Below are positions 44,513 through 53,775 of a DNA stretch of 64,000 nt, one piece after another. The first letter of the stretch is position 1. Every line of letters begins with the position of its first letter. Below the pieces are notes generated by a model, which was given only the letters and a program-made list of their open reading frames with translations, was not told the origin of the DNA and did not search any database. Position numbers and translations under genes: made by a program. This DNA is from Pseudomonadota bacterium (GTDB lineage Bacteria; Pseudomonadota; Gammaproteobacteria; Burkholderiales; Burkholderiaceae): contig JAEZQX010000438.1 in assembly GCA_023441105.1 (NCBI GenBank), positions 7,012 through 71,011 of the forward strand, written 5' to 3'.

Positions 44513-45271
44513 ATGAAGAGCGAACAGGTGTCCTTCCCCTCCGCGCAGGGCGTTATGCTCGCCGCGCGCCTGGACTTGCCGGACGAGGGGGCGCACGCGC
44601 ATGCCCTGTTCGCCCATTGCTTCACCTGCGGCAAGGACATCTTTGCCGCCAGCAGCATCGCGCAGGCGCTGGTGGAGCAGGGCATCGCGGTGCTGCGCTT
44701 CGATTTCACCGGCCTGGGCCACAGCGAAGGCGAGTTCGCCAACACCACGTTTTCGTCCAACGTGCAGGATCTGGTGGCGGCGACGGATTGGCTGCGGCGC
44801 AGCGATCGCGCACCATCCCTGCTGATCGGCCATAGCCTGGGCGGAGCTGCCGTGCTTGTCGCCGCTGCCGAGATGCCCGAAGTGCGGGCGGTTGCCACCA
44901 TCGGCGCGCCCAGCGACGTCTCCCACGTGACCGGGCTCTTCCGGGACCGGGTCGCGGAGATCGAGGCAAGCGGCGAGGCGCTGGTGCAGCTCGCCGGCCG
45001 GCCATTCCGGATCCGACGCGAGTTCCTGGCCGATGCCGCGGACCAGAACGTGCGACAGAAGGTCGGCAGTCTGGGACGTGCGCTCCTGATCCTGCATTCG
45101 CCGGCGGACGAGACCGTGCCGATCGGCAACGCCACCGGCATTTTCGTCAACGCCAGGCATCCGAAGAGCTTCGTGTCGCTGGTCGATGCCGATCACCTGC
45201 TGCGGCGCCGCCGCGATGCGGTGTATGCAGCCAAGCTCATCGCCGCGTGGAGCGAACGGTTCGTTCGCTGA
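44513..45271 (+). CDS. alpha/beta-hydrolase (OsmC-associated type)
   Basis: The 252-residue protein reads LDLPDEGAHAHALFAHCFTCGKD, LRFDFTGLGHSEGEF, nucleophile elbow LLIGHSLGGAAVL, acid HSPADETVPI and His DADHLLRRR. The FAHCFTCGKD segment is typical of hydrolases that are often fused to, or encoded next to, an OsmC peroxide-reductase domain. Here the OsmC part is missing, and the protein stops at the end of the hydrolase fold. The gene is probably monocistronic. Confidence 0.88.
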   Translation: MKSEQVSFPSAQGVMLAARLDLPDEGAHAHALFAHCFTCGKDIFAASSIAQALVEQGIAVLRFDFTGLGHSEGEFANTTFSSNVQDLVAATDWLRRSDRAPSLLIGHSLGGAAVLVAAAEMPEVRAVATIGAPSDVSHVTGLFRDRVAEIEASGEALVQLAGRPFRIRREFLADAADQNVRQKVGSLGRALLILHSPADETVPIGNATGIFVNARHPKSFVSLVDADHLLRRRRDAVYAAKLIAAWSERFVR

Positions 45272-45314
45272 CGCCGGCGGCAGGCTACCGGGGTCGGCGG
45301 GGCAGGCCGGACGG

Positions 45315-46598
45315 ATGAAGACGGACTTCGCAAGGACCGACGGCGTCTCCGAGGCCCACCTCCGGCTGAAGCGTCTCGGCCCTGGCCTCATCACCGGCGC
45401 AGCTGACGACGATCCGAGCGGCATAGCCACCTATTCCCAGGCTGGTGCGCAGTTCGGACTCTCGATGCTCTGGACCGTGATCTTCACGCTGCCCCTCATG
45501 ATTGCGATCCAGATGGTCAGCGCGCGCATCGGCCGGGTCACGCGTCGTGGATTGGCGGCCAACATCCGCGGGGCCTTTCCGCGCTGGGTTCTCCTTCTCG
45601 TCGTCGGCCTGCTGCTCGGGGCCAATACGCTCAACCTGGCGGCAGACATCGCCGCCATGGCTGAAGCCCTGCGGCTGGTTCTCGGAGGGTCGGCCCACGT
45701 CTATTCCGTGACCTTCGGCCTCATTTGCCTGGCACTGCAGGTCTTCCTGCCCTACACCCTGTACGTGCGCTGGCTGAAGTGGCTGACGTTGGTACTGTTC
45801 TCCTATGTCGCGGTTGCCTTCTCGCTCCGCCTGGACTTGTGGCAAGTGGCCGCCGAGGTGTTCCACCCCCGCCTGCAGGCGACTTCGGGGTTGCTCTTGA
45901 TGGTGGTGGCGGTCCTGGGGACGACCATCAGTCCATACCTGTTCTTCTGGCAAGCTGCCCAGGAGATGGAAGAGGCGCGCGGGGCGCCAAAGTACAGCCC
46001 GCACGAGGTGCGACTTCACCTGAGGCGCATCCGGACCGATACGGTGATCGGCATGACGTTCTCCAACCTGATCTCCTTCTTCATCATCCTGACGACGGCT
46101 GGCACGTTGCACGCGGCGGGCATCGTCGACATCCAGACCTCTGCTCAGGCTGCCGAAGCGCTGCGGCCGCTGGCCGGTGACCTGGCGTTCGTGCTCTTCA
46201 GCCTGGGGATCATCGGCACCGGGATGCTGGCCGTGCCGGTCCTGGCAGGATCGGCTGCCTATGCCGTATTGGAAGCGACCGGGAGGCAGGCGAGCCTGAG
46301 TGCCCGCCTGGAGCGTGGCGAGGGCCGTTCCTTCTACGCGATCATCGCCGCGGCGACGCTTGGCGCCGTGGCCTTGTGCTTCACGCCTGCAGACCCCGTC
46401 AAGGAACTGCTATGGGCTGCGACGATCAATGGCGTGATCGCCGTCCCCATCATGGTGGTGATGATGCTGCTCGCATCTCGCCGCAGCGTCATGGGGGAAC
46501 ATGTCATCGGGCCCCGGCTGCGCTGGCTGGGCTGGACCGCGACGCTTTGCATGGGCCTGGTCGTGGTTGCGATGTGCATCTCGATGGTGGCGGGCTGA
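45315..46598 (+). CDS. Nramp-related divalent metal transporter
   Basis: The 427-residue protein has 11 helices. Helix 1 carries LGPGLITGAADDDPSGIATYSQ, where D-P-S-G replaces the D-P-G-N of classical Nramp. The helix-6 region reads TTISPYLFFWQAAQEMEEA instead of a Met-Pro-His motif. Loss of that methionine is known in Nramp-related magnesium carriers and other divergent branches. The protein is therefore probably not a manganese/iron-selective Nramp; Mg or another hard cation is possible. The start has no strong ribosome binding site. Confidence 0.85.
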   Translation: MKTDFARTDGVSEAHLRLKRLGPGLITGAADDDPSGIATYSQAGAQFGLSMLWTVIFTLPLMIAIQMVSARIGRVTRRGLAANIRGAFPRWVLLLVVGLLLGANTLNLAADIAAMAEALRLVLGGSAHVYSVTFGLICLALQVFLPYTLYVRWLKWLTLVLFSYVAVAFSLRLDLWQVAAEVFHPRLQATSGLLLMVVAVLGTTISPYLFFWQAAQEMEEARGAPKYSPHEVRLHLRRIRTDTVIGMTFSNLISFFIILTTAGTLHAAGIVDIQTSAQAAEALRPLAGDLAFVLFSLGIIGTGMLAVPVLAGSAAYAVLEATGRQASLSARLERGEGRSFYAIIAAATLGAVALCFTPADPVKELLWAATINGVIAVPIMVVMMLLASRRSVMGEHVIGPRLRWLGWTATLCMGLVVVAMCISMVAG

Positions 46599-46697
46599 TC
46601 CACGACCTAGCAGCAGGATCTGCTTCCCGCAGGACATCGCGAATTCCGGCGACGGCCTGTCTTGCCGCCAGCCGAACCGGCCATTCACTCCCTCTGC

Positions 46698-48446
46698 TCA
46701 CATCTGATCGCTGGTTTCTGCCGCCGGTGAGGAATCAAACAGATCATGTCCAGGTGGCCGCATGAGTTCCTTGACCCGGTCAGCAACCCGGATGGCAAGT
46801 GCCAGGATGGTCAGAGTCGGAGGGGCGAATCCGCTGGTGGGGAAGACGGAGCTGCTGGCGACGAAGAGGTTGCTCATCCCGTGCACCTTGCAGTCGGCGT
46901 CTACGACTCCCGTCCTTGGGCTGTGCGACATGCGGGTAGTGCCCGACGGGTGGTGAGCGGACATCTGCGCCAGTATGGGGTAACCCTCGCGCCGTTCGAG
47001 CCGCAACTCGCCGATACCAGCGCGGGCGAACTCCTCCGCGAGGATGTCCTGCGTCCTGACGATACTGAAGATATCGAGGTCGTTCCATTTGAACGTGACG
47101 CGTCCTCGCTGCATGCCCACGGCATCGCGTTCCGCTGTCAGCGTGATCCGGTTGTGCGGGTCCGGCGACTGTTCGCACATCTGATGCACGTCGAGCGTGG
47201 GGAAGCGCTTCTCGAAATCCTTCGTTCCGTGCCATCCGAGGCTGTCGAAGTTGAACTCGGGCCGATACGACATCCTGCGCAGCATCTTGATGTAGACGAG
47301 ATCATCGATTCCCCGTGCGATTTCCAGCAGGTGAGGCAGCAGCTGGCGTGGAAGCTTTCGCTCCCGCCAAGCCGCAACGAGGGCGCGAGCGGAGCGATGG
47401 GCGGGAGCACGCGAGGTGGCCTCGCGTCCGAAAGGGCGATGCAGGCCCTGGTAAAGGGAGAATCGCTCACGTGGCGAGAAGCTGATCAGGTTCCCGAGAA
47501 TTGCTTCTTCGCTCAGCGTCTTCGTCGACAAGGTCAGCTTGCCGAGAACCTGCTTGCCATGCGACCGATGCATGTCGTAGAAGGCGAACTTGCGAAGCCC
47601 CGCCGCGGAGGTAGGAGTCAACACACCGGCCCTGACGATCTGGCGGTCCATCAGGTAGCGTCCGACAAGGTCGTGGTGGTTCCCGATTCCCGCGCGGGCG
47701 GTCGATCGCGACGCGAGCAACAGCCGAGGCACCTCGAACGCGCCCTGCGCCAGGATCAGCATCCGAGGCTTGATGCTGAACCGATTGCCGTTCATGCAGG
47801 CTACTTGAACTGCCGAGATGGTGTCGGCGGTTTCATTGCTCAGCAGCTCGACGACGTTGGACCAGGTGATGATCGTGACGTCTGGGCTGGACGCCAGCCG
47901 TTGCGGCAGGTGCTTCTGGAATACGTCTTGTGCCCCGAAGCTGACCACTCTGCTGGTCAGTCTCTCATTCTCGAACAGGCGGTGGGCGTCATCCGCGTGC
48001 GCTTCAGGTCGGTAGTCGATATTCCCCGCTTCGCACGCCTCCTGCGCCCGGTGCAGGAACGGGGCCAGCGTCCGGGCGCTGATTGGCCAGCCGCTGTCGG
48101 GCAACCAGGGGCGTTCCAGGAAATCAGATTCGTCCAGTGGCACCAGGTGCAGATGGCGCTGCCGATCGATGAGCACGTCCCATTGGGCAGAGGTCCCGCC
48201 AACCCGACGATCATGCCCGTGCAGTGGGTCGGGGTAGAGATCGTCGTTTTCCTCCACTTCGAACTGTGCAAGAAGCTGGGTGGCAGCATCGGGCTCGAAG
48301 CCGCCGGACTCGACCAGGCAGATCCGGAATCCACATCCCAGGAACTCCTTCGCCGCGACCAGTCCGGCCGGACCTGCACCCACGATGCAAACGTCATAAC
48401 CGGCCAGGGCAGCATCCCTGTCGATCGTTCGTCCATCTACGATCAT
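46698..48446 (-). CDS. GMC-type FAD-dependent oxidoreductase
   Basis: The 582-residue protein has an N-terminal FAD-binding motif (VCIVGAGPAGLVAAKEFLGCG, residues 19-40) and VGGTSAQWDV. The C-terminal GMC region reads HHPSGTTRMSHSPRTGVVD, VHGMSNLFVASSSVFPTSGFAPPTLTILALA. It should oxidise an alcohol or sugar hydroxyl group. No twin-Arg or secretion signal is seen. It is the last chromosomal gene before the integrated element and is not obviously linked to it. Confidence 0.9.
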   Translation of the reverse strand: MIVDGRTIDRDAALAGYDVCIVGAGPAGLVAAKEFLGCGFRICLVESGGFEPDAATQLLAQFEVEENDDLYPDPLHGHDRRVGGTSAQWDVLIDRQRHLHLVPLDESDFLERPWLPDSGWPISARTLAPFLHRAQEACEAGNIDYRPEAHADDAHRLFENERLTSRVVSFGAQDVFQKHLPQRLASSPDVTIITWSNVVELLSNETADTISAVQVACMNGNRFSIKPRMLILAQGAFEVPRLLLASRSTARAGIGNHHDLVGRYLMDRQIVRAGVLTPTSAAGLRKFAFYDMHRSHGKQVLGKLTLSTKTLSEEAILGNLISFSPRERFSLYQGLHRPFGREATSRAPAHRSARALVAAWRERKLPRQLLPHLLEIARGIDDLVYIKMLRRMSYRPEFNFDSLGWHGTKDFEKRFPTLDVHQMCEQSPDPHNRITLTAERDAVGMQRGRVTFKWNDLDIFSIVRTQDILAEEFARAGIGELRLERREGYPILAQMSAHHPSGTTRMSHSPRTGVVDADCKVHGMSNLFVASSSVFPTSGFAPPTLTILALAIRVADRVKELMRPPGHDLFDSSPAAETSDQM

Positions 48447-48909
48447 CTATACAACCACCGGTTCAGGCCTTGCCTGTCCTCCGGACGTCCGTGGTGAGGG
48501 AAGCGTCCTGCAAAGGACCAGGATGCGGAGCAGCGACGTCATGAGTCTGACCGTCCGGCCAACCTCTTGGCGGGACGCATGCGTTTCGCGCGCAGGCGCT
48601 CAGGGAGGCATTCAGTGCCACTTCGTGCTGCATCGGTCGCGGGTGGCAACTCAGGCCTAAGCCGTCCAGCAGGAGCGCTGGACGTGAGTTCAGGATAGCG
48701 CTCGGCCTGCCAGCCTGCAACGGCCGGAACCGCCGTTGATCCAGGAGGGTTTGCCGCTCGTTGAATCAGCGGACGGTCGGCGTCTGGCCGGAGGGCGGCG
48801 GTCCAGTCAGCGTCGTGTCGTCATGGCCGACCCACACGAGTGCGGCATCCCATGCACCTGGGAAGACTGGAGCGACAGTGAAGCCAACTGGAACGCTGGC
48901 TGGGTGAAG
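48447..48909. other. intergenic region before the attachment site
   Basis: About 460 bp separate the GMC start from the tRNA-Phe-derived attachment site. Short open frames exist on both strands, but none has a ribosome binding site or recognisable family sequence. No clear promoter, terminator or repeat was seen. Confidence 0.5.
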
Positions 48910-48954
48910 TGGTGGCCAAGGGCGGAATTGAACCACCGACACAAGGATTTTCAG
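48910..48954 (-). other. 3' part of tRNA-Phe gene, attachment site of the element
   Basis: Read on the minus strand, these 45 bp run from the anticodon loop (CTGAAAATCC) through a T-arm (GGTGGTTCAATTCCGCC) to the acceptor strand CTTGGCC and ACCA, as in a proteobacterial tRNA-Phe(GAA). The 5' half of the tRNA is absent. A tRNA 3' end alone, next to an integrase gene 170 bp away, is the standard mark of site-specific integration. It follows that the intact tRNA should lie at the other end of the element. Confidence 0.85.
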
Positions 48955-49126
48955 GCCGGCGGCTCGCGAGGCGCAACGCGGCACATCGACGCCGATTATG
49001 GCTGGGCGTGCTTTCAACTTATTGATTTATCAGGGAAAGTCCTCCCCGAGGACGGCTCATAAGACATGGCCTCCCACTGCGCGCTCACGTACATTGCCCG
49101 TACATCACCGGACATAGGAGTGGGAA

Positions 49127-50386
49127 GTGGGCAAGCGATTCTTGGTCAAGAAGGCAGCGGACGCATTCACTTGTCCGCCGGATAAGGACCAGGCGTTCCT
49201 TTGGTGTACGGAACCGCGGGGGTTCGGGCTTAGATGCACCCGGGGCGGCTTCAAGAGCTTCGTGCTGGCGGGAACCTTTGAGAGAAAGGAGCGTCGGATC
49301 ACGCTCGGCGCCTATGGCGATCTCACGATCGCAGCAGCCAGGGCGATAGCCTACGAACGACGGCTGGAGCTGCTGGCCGGTAAGGATCGGCAGGTGGAGA
49401 AGAGGCGGGCTGAGGTCCTGCAGGTTACGCTTCGAACCGTCTCCGAGCGATACATCGCGGAGCGGCGCACGGCGCATGGACCTTTGCGACCTGCCACCAA
49501 ACGGGACATCGCGCGGCACGTGACGAAGACCTTTGCTGACTGGGCCGACAAGCCGATCAACTCAATAACCCGAGATCTTTGCGTCGAAAGGTTCGACGAG
49601 ATTTCCAAGAATTCGCCTTACGCAGCGAATCAAGCCATGCGATACCTAGCTGCTCTGTGCTCCTAGGCGCGTGAGGAGTACTCGGACGGGGAGGGCTACC
49701 CCCTCCTCGAGCAGAATCCGGTGTCGCGGCTCTTCCGGATACGGCGAAGGAACCTTGAGCGACCACGTACCAAGCGGATCCCCTTAGACAAGGTCGGGGA
49801 GGTCTGGCGGATGCTCGAACTCCGGCAGGCGGTCGGTCGCACGGTTGAGGAACGGACTTCGGCAGCGTTCGTCCTGTTCCTGATCGCCACCGGAGCTAGG
49901 CGCTCGGAAGCCGGTCAGCTGAAGTGGGAAGACGTGCATCTCAAGGAGGGCTGGTTCGAGTTTCCAGCGACGGTTACCAAGACCCACGTGTCTCATCGGC
50001 TGCCGATCACGCCTTTACTGAAGCAACTCCTCGAATCACTCCCGAGACGGGAGTCGAACCCGTACTGCTTCGCGTCCTCCGGGGTAAAGCATCGCTATAT
50101 CACTCTACCGAGGGCCGCGATGAAGGCTGTAAGCAAGATCGCCGGCATCGCACTTAGTCCTCATGATTTAAGACGAACGGCCGACTCGATTGCGAAGGAG
50201 GCGGGTGTTGATGCTGACGATCGACGCGCGATCCTCGCCCACGCTGCCTCCGACATCCATAGCAAGCATTACGGGAACGACGTGACTCCCAAGGCGCTGG
50301 CGAAGGCAGTCGAGACCATGCACGCGTGGATCGTCACTCAAGTCTGCTCGTTGGCGGATCAAGTGAACCTTAGGGAAGCGGTGTAG
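49127..50386 (+). pseudogene. tyrosine integrase interrupted by an in-frame amber codon
   Basis: A 420-codon tyrosine-recombinase frame begins at GTG 49127 (site TAGGAG). It carries an N-terminal DUF4102-like arm-binding domain, a core-binding domain and the catalytic domain. TAG at 49664-49666 (codon 180) stops it, but the same frame continues with AREEYSDGEGYPLLEQNP. Relatives usually read N/S-W-A-R here, so TGG to TAG is likely. After the stop, the catalytic residues are all present: Arg258 (TGARRSE), Lys285, His346-x-x-Arg349 (HDLRR), His372 and Tyr382 (SKHYG). It may be a recent null mutation, a sequencing error or amber readthrough. Confidence 0.85.
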
Positions 50387-50440
50387 GGTAAAACCGGGGT
50401 GGTAGTGGCGTGCGCGGCTATGGTACGCTGTGGTTAACCA

Positions 50441-50616
50441 GCGGGTCGTAACCCCGCGGGCCGTGTGATCCGCAGCACGCTCATGAGGCGCAGGCGGGAA
50501 CGTTAGCCGGTCGGAGCAAGGGTGAGAATCCCCCAGGACCCGGACTCCCATGCGGGTGACCATCCGCAGGACCGATGCGCAAGCATCGGATACCTGTGCT
50601 TGGCTCACCCGTTTTG
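50441..50616 (+). ncRNA. candidate structured regulatory RNA upstream of alpA
   Basis: The gene-free stretch between integrase and alpA can fold into nested stems. The closing stem is GGGTGAG (50520-50526) with CTCACCC (50604-50610), followed by GTTTTG. Inside it are ACCCG/CGGGT (50538-50542 with 50553-50557) and a long hairpin: CAGG/CCTG around a perfect CCGATGC-GCAA-GCATCGG (50572-50589). Upstream is GCGGG/CCCGC (50441-50457). Position and size recall the C4/CI antisense immunity RNAs of P1 and P4-like elements. No match was computed, so the family is a guess. Confidence 0.6.
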
Positions 50617-50652
50617 CTATCTACGTGGTGAGCGATCAATAAGGCGCGCACC

Positions 50653-50868
50653 ATGTCTATCTCCGATCTACCCAAGTTTCTGACGACGGATCAGGCAGCT
50701 GAACTGCTAACCGTCAGCCCCTCTACGCTTGAGGTTTGGCGCTACCGAGGAACCGGTCCACGATTCGTCAAGATCGGCCGGAGCGTCCGCTATCGGCAAT
50801 CAGACCTTGCGGCGTTCATCGACGAACGGGCTCGGGTTAGTCAGCAAGAATCGGCTGTCGCTCGATGA
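50653..50868 (+). CDS. AlpA-like excisionase / helix-turn-helix protein
   Basis: The 71-residue protein has FLTTDQAAELLTVSPSTLEVWRYRGTGPRFVKIGRSVRYRQSDLAAFID, a MerR-like winged helix typical of AlpA/Xis-type proteins encoded by integrative elements. Such proteins bind the attachment region to direct excision, or activate element genes. It lies directly after the structured RNA and before the replication gene. Confidence 0.9.
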   Translation: MSISDLPKFLTTDQAAELLTVSPSTLEVWRYRGTGPRFVKIGRSVRYRQSDLAAFIDERARVSQQESAVAR

Positions 50869-51023
50869 GCAGAGGATCATCCCGTCCGCGGCCCCCGACC
50901 TGCGGGCCTAGCAAGGCTGTGCTTCTCCGTCCGTATCGGCTCTCCATGTCGGTCGGCTGTCGGATCGAGGGTGGCCGGACAGGCCATCCCTCAACCAACG
51001 TATAAGCTCACCACGCTGCGATC

Positions 51024-53093
51024 GTGGCAGCCAGCGGTGTCGACGTGAGCCAGGTTCCGAACGTTGCGCCAGGGCGCTGGAATCCAGAGCTGTGGGTCAA
51101 CATCCCATCGGAGCTCAAGGCACTGCCGCAGTGGTGTCTGGCTCTAGAAAGTGGAGCACCCGCATACTTAGGAGGCGACGACAAACTGTACCCTGCTTCC
51201 GTAAGCGACCCGTCCACTTGGACCTCCTTTGAGAAGGCCTCCGCCGCAGGAGCTCGACTCGGCCTCCACATCGGCTTTGTCCTGGCTGCAGGCACGTGCC
51301 TATCGTGCATTGATCTTGACGTTGTCGACGAGGACTCGCAGCGCCGGAAGGGTCAGCCAATAGACCCGGCCAGATGGACCAATCAGAAGGACTTCGAGAG
51401 GTTTAACCGAATCCTTGACAGCTTCGACAGTTACACAGAGTGGTCGAGGAATGGCAAGGGGGTCCATGTTTGGGCTCGGGGAGAGATCGGGGAGGGTAAA
51501 AGACGTGATCACGTTGAGCTTTACTCCCAACAGCGGTTCATCATCTGTACTGGCGCAACATTCCATCCGGTCCCAAAGCCGATCGCAGCACGGCAGGACC
51601 TACTTGACATCCTCTGGGGCGAGTTGCATCGCGGATCATCGGAACTCGTCAAGCATCACGACGATCCCACTGGCGACCCGTGGTGGTACATCGGGCAGCA
51701 GGCGCTTGACGAAGAAGGCCATCCGAAGAACAACGAATTCGGCCGTCTTTTTGCTGGGAAGTGGCAAGGCCGACACTACGCATCGCAGTCAGAAGCGGAC
51801 CTTGCGCTCGTCAAGATGCTTTGCAGACTCAGCACCTCAGATGAGCAGGTATGGGCTGCATTCAAGGTGTCCATGCTCGGTCGACGCACGAAAGCAGACA
51901 GACCGGACTACAGGCTTTCCACACTTCGACTTGCTCGGACACACCTTGCGAACGATGAGGTCTTGGCCGCGCATGGTCGACAAGTCACGGAGAGCTTACT
52001 GCAGATGCCGCTGACGCAGCCCACGTGTACGGCCAGTCAACGGTCAATCGCCATCCTATCTGATGACGAGTTGCAGAACCTACCGGCACAGCGTTGGATC
52101 GTGAAGGGGATCGTTCCTGAAACCGGCGTCGGCGCCATCTATGGCGCTTCCGGAACCTATAAGTCGTTCCTGGCGCTCGACATGCTGGCACACGTTGGCA
52201 ACGGCGTTGCTTGGTTCGGGAACCGAGTCCGCCTTGCCCATGCGCTCTACCTTCCGTTCGAAGGTCAGGGCGGAATACCGAAGCGAGTTGCCGCCTGGCG
52301 GCAGATCAAGTCGCAGCAGTCGGGGCATCTGGTCTCAGCTCGGGTGGGATTCGTGATGGACCGCCTGAACTTACGAGACCAGACGGACCGCGACCGACTG
52401 GTTGCTTCCTTGAGGGAGAGGGGCTGGGCGGGAGGCTTGATATGCATAGACACTCTCGCTCAAGCCGGGCAAGGAATCGAGGAGAACAGCAGTGCTATGG
52501 GGGAGATGATCGGCATCTTCGAAGAACTCAAGCTCCGGCTGAACTGCGCGGTGCTCATCATTCACCATGCGGGCAAGGATCTTGGCAGGGGCATGCGAGG
52601 CTGGTCGGGACTACATGCTGCAATGGACTTCGTCATTGAGGTAGAGCCGAGGGGGAAGGGGGCGGTGAACTCGAAATTCGTCCTCACCAAAGTCAAGGAT
52701 GGGCAGGACGGCCGTGCATTCGAGTTCAGCACAACGCCCGTCGATCTGGGTGTAGACGAGGACGGGGACCGGATAACATCTCTTACGGTCTCCCCGCCCG
52801 TGCAGATCGACATTGGCGGGCTGATGGGTGATGAGCAGGAAGACAGTGCCAGGCAGGAGGCGCGCGACGCCGAGGATGACGAGTTTGTTTGGAGGTGGAT
52901 CAAGGAACAAGTGGAAGCAGGCGGGTACCCCACAGGTCGTTCGCTCGAGGGCCAGCGGGAACAGATGAGGAGGCTTCGCACCTTAACTCAGAAGCAGCTT
53001 CGTGATTCCATCAATAGGCTAAAAGCCGCGAGCCGAGTAGTTGAGAGTGAGGAGAAGGCGCCTTCGGGTAACAAGTGGCTTGAGGCGAAGTAG
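51024..53093 (+). CDS. PrimPol-helicase replication protein (RepA/P4-alpha-like)
   Basis: The 689-residue protein is bifunctional. Residues 20-200 look like a primase-polymerase domain: CIDLDVV with the acid pair Asp97/Asp99, SRNGKGVHVWARGE with His148, and YSQQRFIICTGATF. Residues 350-570 form a RepA-type (AAA_25) helicase: Walker A GASGTYKS (374-381), Walker B GLICIDTL (471-478) and IIHHAGKD. A charged tail with a helix-turn-helix-like region ends the protein. The GTG at 51024 is the longest start; others are possible. It probably initiates replication at the repeats just downstream. Confidence 0.88.
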   Translation: MAASGVDVSQVPNVAPGRWNPELWVNIPSELKALPQWCLALESGAPAYLGGDDKLYPASVSDPSTWTSFEKASAAGARLGLHIGFVLAAGTCLSCIDLDVVDEDSQRRKGQPIDPARWTNQKDFERFNRILDSFDSYTEWSRNGKGVHVWARGEIGEGKRRDHVELYSQQRFIICTGATFHPVPKPIAARQDLLDILWGELHRGSSELVKHHDDPTGDPWWYIGQQALDEEGHPKNNEFGRLFAGKWQGRHYASQSEADLALVKMLCRLSTSDEQVWAAFKVSMLGRRTKADRPDYRLSTLRLARTHLANDEVLAAHGRQVTESLLQMPLTQPTCTASQRSIAILSDDELQNLPAQRWIVKGIVPETGVGAIYGASGTYKSFLALDMLAHVGNGVAWFGNRVRLAHALYLPFEGQGGIPKRVAAWRQIKSQQSGHLVSARVGFVMDRLNLRDQTDRDRLVASLRERGWAGGLICIDTLAQAGQGIEENSSAMGEMIGIFEELKLRLNCAVLIIHHAGKDLGRGMRGWSGLHAAMDFVIEVEPRGKGAVNSKFVLTKVKDGQDGRAFEFSTTPVDLGVDEDGDRITSLTVSPPVQIDIGGLMGDEQEDSARQEARDAEDDEFVWRWIKEQVEAGGYPTGRSLEGQREQMRRLRTLTQKQLRDSINRLKAASRVVESEEKAPSGNKWLEAK

Positions 53094-53157
53094 GACGGTA
53101 GGACGGCAGGACCGCAGGACGGACAGGTCCCCGCCACAGGCCCATGGGCGCGTTGGG

Positions 53158-53280
53158 GGTGCGTTAACACATCGACGCACATACGAACGCCCAGGGCTGC
53201 AAACGCACCCCCTAGTGGGTGCGTTGCCTGCGTTAGCCCTATAGGTAACGCGCCTCCCTAACGCACCTCTGCAACGCACC
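53158..53280. repeat. iteron-like 9-mers, candidate replication origin
   Basis: Five copies of (T/C/A)AACGCACC occur on both strands within 123 bp: 53158-53166 (inverted), 53201-53209, 53218-53226 (inverted), 53259-53267 and 53272-53280. Two looser copies lie at 53230 and 53245. They lie 65 bp after the replication protein gene, where a binding region for that protein is expected, as with the crr/ori repeats of P4. Function is inferred. Confidence 0.7.
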
Positions 53281-53775
53281 TGCTGCCTCATGGTTCCGTT
53301 GGCTTCACCGGGAGCTCATTGTGGTTTCGCAATCCCCTCGTGTCGATCCACGGCTCCGTTGCCTCAGCGCGTCAGCATCCGCCCAGGATAGTCCCTCAGC
53401 GTGGAGGCGGGGAGGCGAAGTTGAACATTCGTTAGATTGTTCGATGCAAATCGGCTTGCGGCTGCGCTCAGCAAACTGAACCCTGGATTTTCCAAGGCCA
53501 GTGGGCAATCATTTCCTGCGAGAGCCCTGCAGTCACTCAAGCCCCGCGCGGTTAGTGGGCGCTCAGACCTGCGCGTGATAGCAGCGATATATGGATCGGC
53601 CTTCCTGGAACGATGTCGATGTTGATCAGTGGGAGCGTCTGCTAGGCCGCCCAGCGGCCTGAGCGTTCGATGACTACGTTCTGGCTGGGCGGATCCGGTG
53701 ACGACAGTCAGCGATTGACTCACCAGAGCCCGACATGCTTGGAGTCTCGAGACGCTCATGAAAGGGGAGGCGGCG
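53281..53775. other. intergenic region, no gene seen
   Basis: About 500 bp separate the iteron-like repeats from the membrane protein gene. Open frames are short and lack ribosome binding sites. No hairpin of note was found. It may include the rest of the origin or the promoter of the following gene. Confidence 0.4.

Noticed and set aside
48463..49062. Short open frames on both strands before the integrase
   Set aside because: No ribosome binding sites or protein motifs; part of the region is a tRNA fragment.
50480..50560. A cobalamin-riboswitch-like stretch (GGGAA ... GGTGAGAATCC)
   Set aside because: Only short pieces resemble the core; the rest of the fold and the downstream genes (alpA, replication) do not fit B12 control. 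An element-specific regulatory RNA is more likely.
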